A DNA stretch of 15,132 nucleotides, taken from Candidatus Pacearchaeota archaeon (lineage in GTDB: Archaea > Nanobdellota > Nanobdellia > Pacearchaeales > GW2011-AR1). The translations under genes were made by a program, and so were the position numbers. Location: the NCBI GenBank assembly GCA_002688165.1, contig NZCB01000004.1, positions 4,325 through 19,456 of the forward strand, written 5' to 3'. The notes under the pieces are model-generated. The model was not told the origin of the DNA and did not search any database. It saw nothing but the letters and a program-made list of their open reading frames with translations. Below, piece after piece: positions 14,261-15,132 of this stretch (position 1 is the stretch's first letter; every line of letters starts with the position of its first letter).

Positions 14261-14749
14261 TTATTCTGGCAATTCACACCCAGTCCTTTCAGCTAATTTT
14301 TCTAAAGGTACAAAACCACTCATTCTAATCCCATCTCCAAATTCCCATGTAGGATAAGATTCAATACCTGCATCCTTGCATTCTTCAGTCTGCCCACCAT
14401 TATTAGGCAAAGAACATTCTACATAATCAATTTTATAAAAACTATCTCCTAAAGATTCTTTTTGTTGATTGCAATGACTGCACCAATAAGCGCCATACAT
14501 CTTAGCCCCACTATCTGCTACACATTGCGCAAAATCATCATACTTTCCAGGTTCTATTTCAACAGACGGAACAAAATACAAATATCCTACAACTATTACA
14601 ATAATTAACAATATCCAAATATATCTATTCTTAACTTTTTTACCTAATGATTTCTTAGGAGTAATATAATGTTTAGATCTATTATGATCTTCCAAGGCTT
14701 GTTGACCACTAAAATCTCTGTCACATTCATTACATCTAAACTCGCTCAT
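14261..14749 (-). CDS. C2H2 zinc finger-TM-thioredoxin protein
   Basis: Three parts lie in one 162-residue protein (numbering from the ATG at 14749). A classical C2H2 zinc finger is at residues 6-27 (C-x2-C-x12-H-x4-H, in FRCNEC...HNRSKHY). A membrane helix is at about 42-60. The extracytoplasmic thioredoxin domain has the active site GAYWCSHC (C90, C93), SYPTW with cis-proline P133, and extra cysteines C76, C112, C124 and C158. The FAQCVADSGAKMYGAYWCSHC style matches the thioredoxin domains that accompany VKOR proteins, whereas here the nearby oxidase is DsbB. A second ATG three bases upstream (14752) is possible, but the TATA box is 26.5 bases from 14749. It is followed by the rhodanese gene through TAA-G-ATG. 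Confidence 0.88.
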   Translation of the reverse strand: MSEFRCNECDRDFSGQQALEDHNRSKHYITPKKSLGKKVKNRYIWILLIIVIVVGYLYFVPSVEIEPGKYDDFAQCVADSGAKMYGAYWCSHCNQQKESLGDSFYKIDYVECSLPNNGGQTEECKDAGIESYPTWEFGDGIRMSGFVPLEKLAERTGCELPE

Positions 14750-14770
14750 CATCTTATATCATTATTCCCT

Positions 14771-14780
14771 TATTTAAATC
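14771..14780 (-). promoter_or_regulatory. TATA box for the redox operon
   Basis: GATTTAAATA on the minus strand, with TTTAAA centred 26.5 bases before the ATG at 14749. It indicates that the thioredoxin-rhodanese-dsbB run has its own promoter. Confidence 0.6.
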
Positions 14781-14790
14781 TTATCATTCT

Positions 14791-14808
14791 ATTTAACTAT
14801 TGTTAAAT
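14791..14808. promoter_or_regulatory. Palindrome ATTTAAC-N4-GTTAAAT
   Basis: A perfect 7-bp inverted repeat with the 4-base spacer TATT. It lies 10 bases upstream of the redox operon's TATA box and 5 bases after the preceding gene's stop. It could be an operator or an mRNA 3'-end hairpin. There is no T run after it, which leans slightly towards an operator. Confidence 0.35.
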
Positions 14809-14813
14809 TCATC

Positions 14814-15132
14814 TTAATCAATCTTACAAACACTTGGCTTACTTAACAATTTAGCACCGATTATTAATAATATTAAACTTGCAGCTTGTAATTCTAATCC
14901 ATTAAAGGGTAAAATATCTAAACCTGCTGCAGCACTACCAAAAATTCCTAAAACTACTGGAAACAATCCAACAATACATCCTGGACAAGCTCCTCCAATT
15001 ATTCCTAGAAAGATTCCCAATGTCGTAATGCTCCCCTCCTTACCACTAATTTTCTTAATATCTTTAAATTTCATTATGAGAAGATTTATATTTAATCCAA
15101 CAAAGCCTGCAACAAGAATCATCAATAAAAAT
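14814..15132 (-). CDS. Cysteine-bearing membrane protein (5' end outside window)
   Basis: The reading frame is open to the window edge, so the N-terminus is missing; about 105 residues are visible. Three or more hydrophobic segments are seen: LMILVAGFVGLNINLLIM, a long stretch GIFLGIIGGACPGCIVGLF with VVLGIFGSAAAG, and LQAASLILLIIGAKLL. The motif G-G-A-C-P-G-C places a CPxC pair inside or at the edge of a membrane helix, and a further cysteine is three residues from the C-terminus (SVCKID). CPxC in a membrane helix is seen in metal-transporting and thiol-relay proteins, but I cannot assign a family. A TTG at 15125 and an ATG at 15122 are available, but nothing shows translation starting there. 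It precedes the redox operon by 61 bases. Confidence 0.7.
   Translation of the reverse strand, partial: FLLMILVAGFVGLNINLLIMKFKDIKKISGKEGSITTLGIFLGIIGGACPGCIVGLFPVVLGIFGSAAAGLDILPFNGLELQAASLILLIIGAKLLSKPSVCKID

Noticed and set aside
14260..14277. GTG start for the rhodanese gene
   Set aside because: It would overlap the thioredoxin gene by 17 bases, and the ATG right after the TAA yields a typical basic signal-anchor start.
1..15132. tRNA, rRNA, CRISPR or insertion sequence
   Set aside because: No cloverleaf-like GC-rich segment, spaced repeat array, transposase gene or terminal inverted repeats were seen, and genes fill nearly all of the window.

Overview
The window is AT-rich archaeal DNA. 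Archaeal markers are a class-1 release factor aRF1, an archaeal-type valyl-tRNA synthetase, Sec61-beta, nascent polypeptide-associated complex (NAC), RNA polymerase subunit Rpo11/L, a type II methionine aminopeptidase and an MBF1-like zinc-ribbon/HTH protein. Small dense genes, short spacers, a compact release factor and several lineage-type unknowns suggest a DPANN-like archaeon (Pacearchaeota/Woesearchaeota type). That placement is an inference from gene character and was not tested by phylogeny.

Layout. 1-2.5 kb: a coiled-coil plus PAS-like protein (-), divergent from methionine aminopeptidase and a small membrane protein (+), then an all-helical unknown (-). 2.5-6.6 kb: Sec61-beta and NAC (-), divergent from valS and prf1 (+), so this stretch concerns translation and nascent-chain handling. 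6.6-9.5 kb: a Rossmann/SLOG-like protein (+), a HAD phosphatase fused to a YvcK/CofD-like domain (-), and ScpB (+). 9.5-13.0 kb: a membrane glycosyltransferase, a membrane-anchored thioredoxin-fold protein without CxxC, an MBF1-like regulator with a long coiled-coil tail, and Rpo11 (all +). 13.0-15.1 kb: a minus-strand thiol-redox cluster made of a Cys-bearing membrane protein (cut by the window edge), a zinc finger-TM-thioredoxin protein, a membrane-anchored rhodanese and a DsbB-like oxidoreductase.

Expression signals are unusually readable. Many genes have a TTTAAA/TTAAAA box centred about 26-27 bases before the start codon, which predicts leaderless transcripts and corrects several starts: Sec61-beta at 3071, HAD-YvcK at 8866 and thioredoxin at 14749. 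Genes inside operons are joined by TAA-N-ATG, TGA-ATG or ATGA junctions. Sec61-beta and valS appear to share one symmetric TATA element.

The items most worth following up are the redox cluster with its zinc-finger/thioredoxin architecture and unusual rhodanese, the HAD-YvcK fusion, and the shared bidirectional promoter. No tRNA, rRNA, CRISPR array or insertion sequence was seen, and no gene-free stretch exceeds 300 bases.
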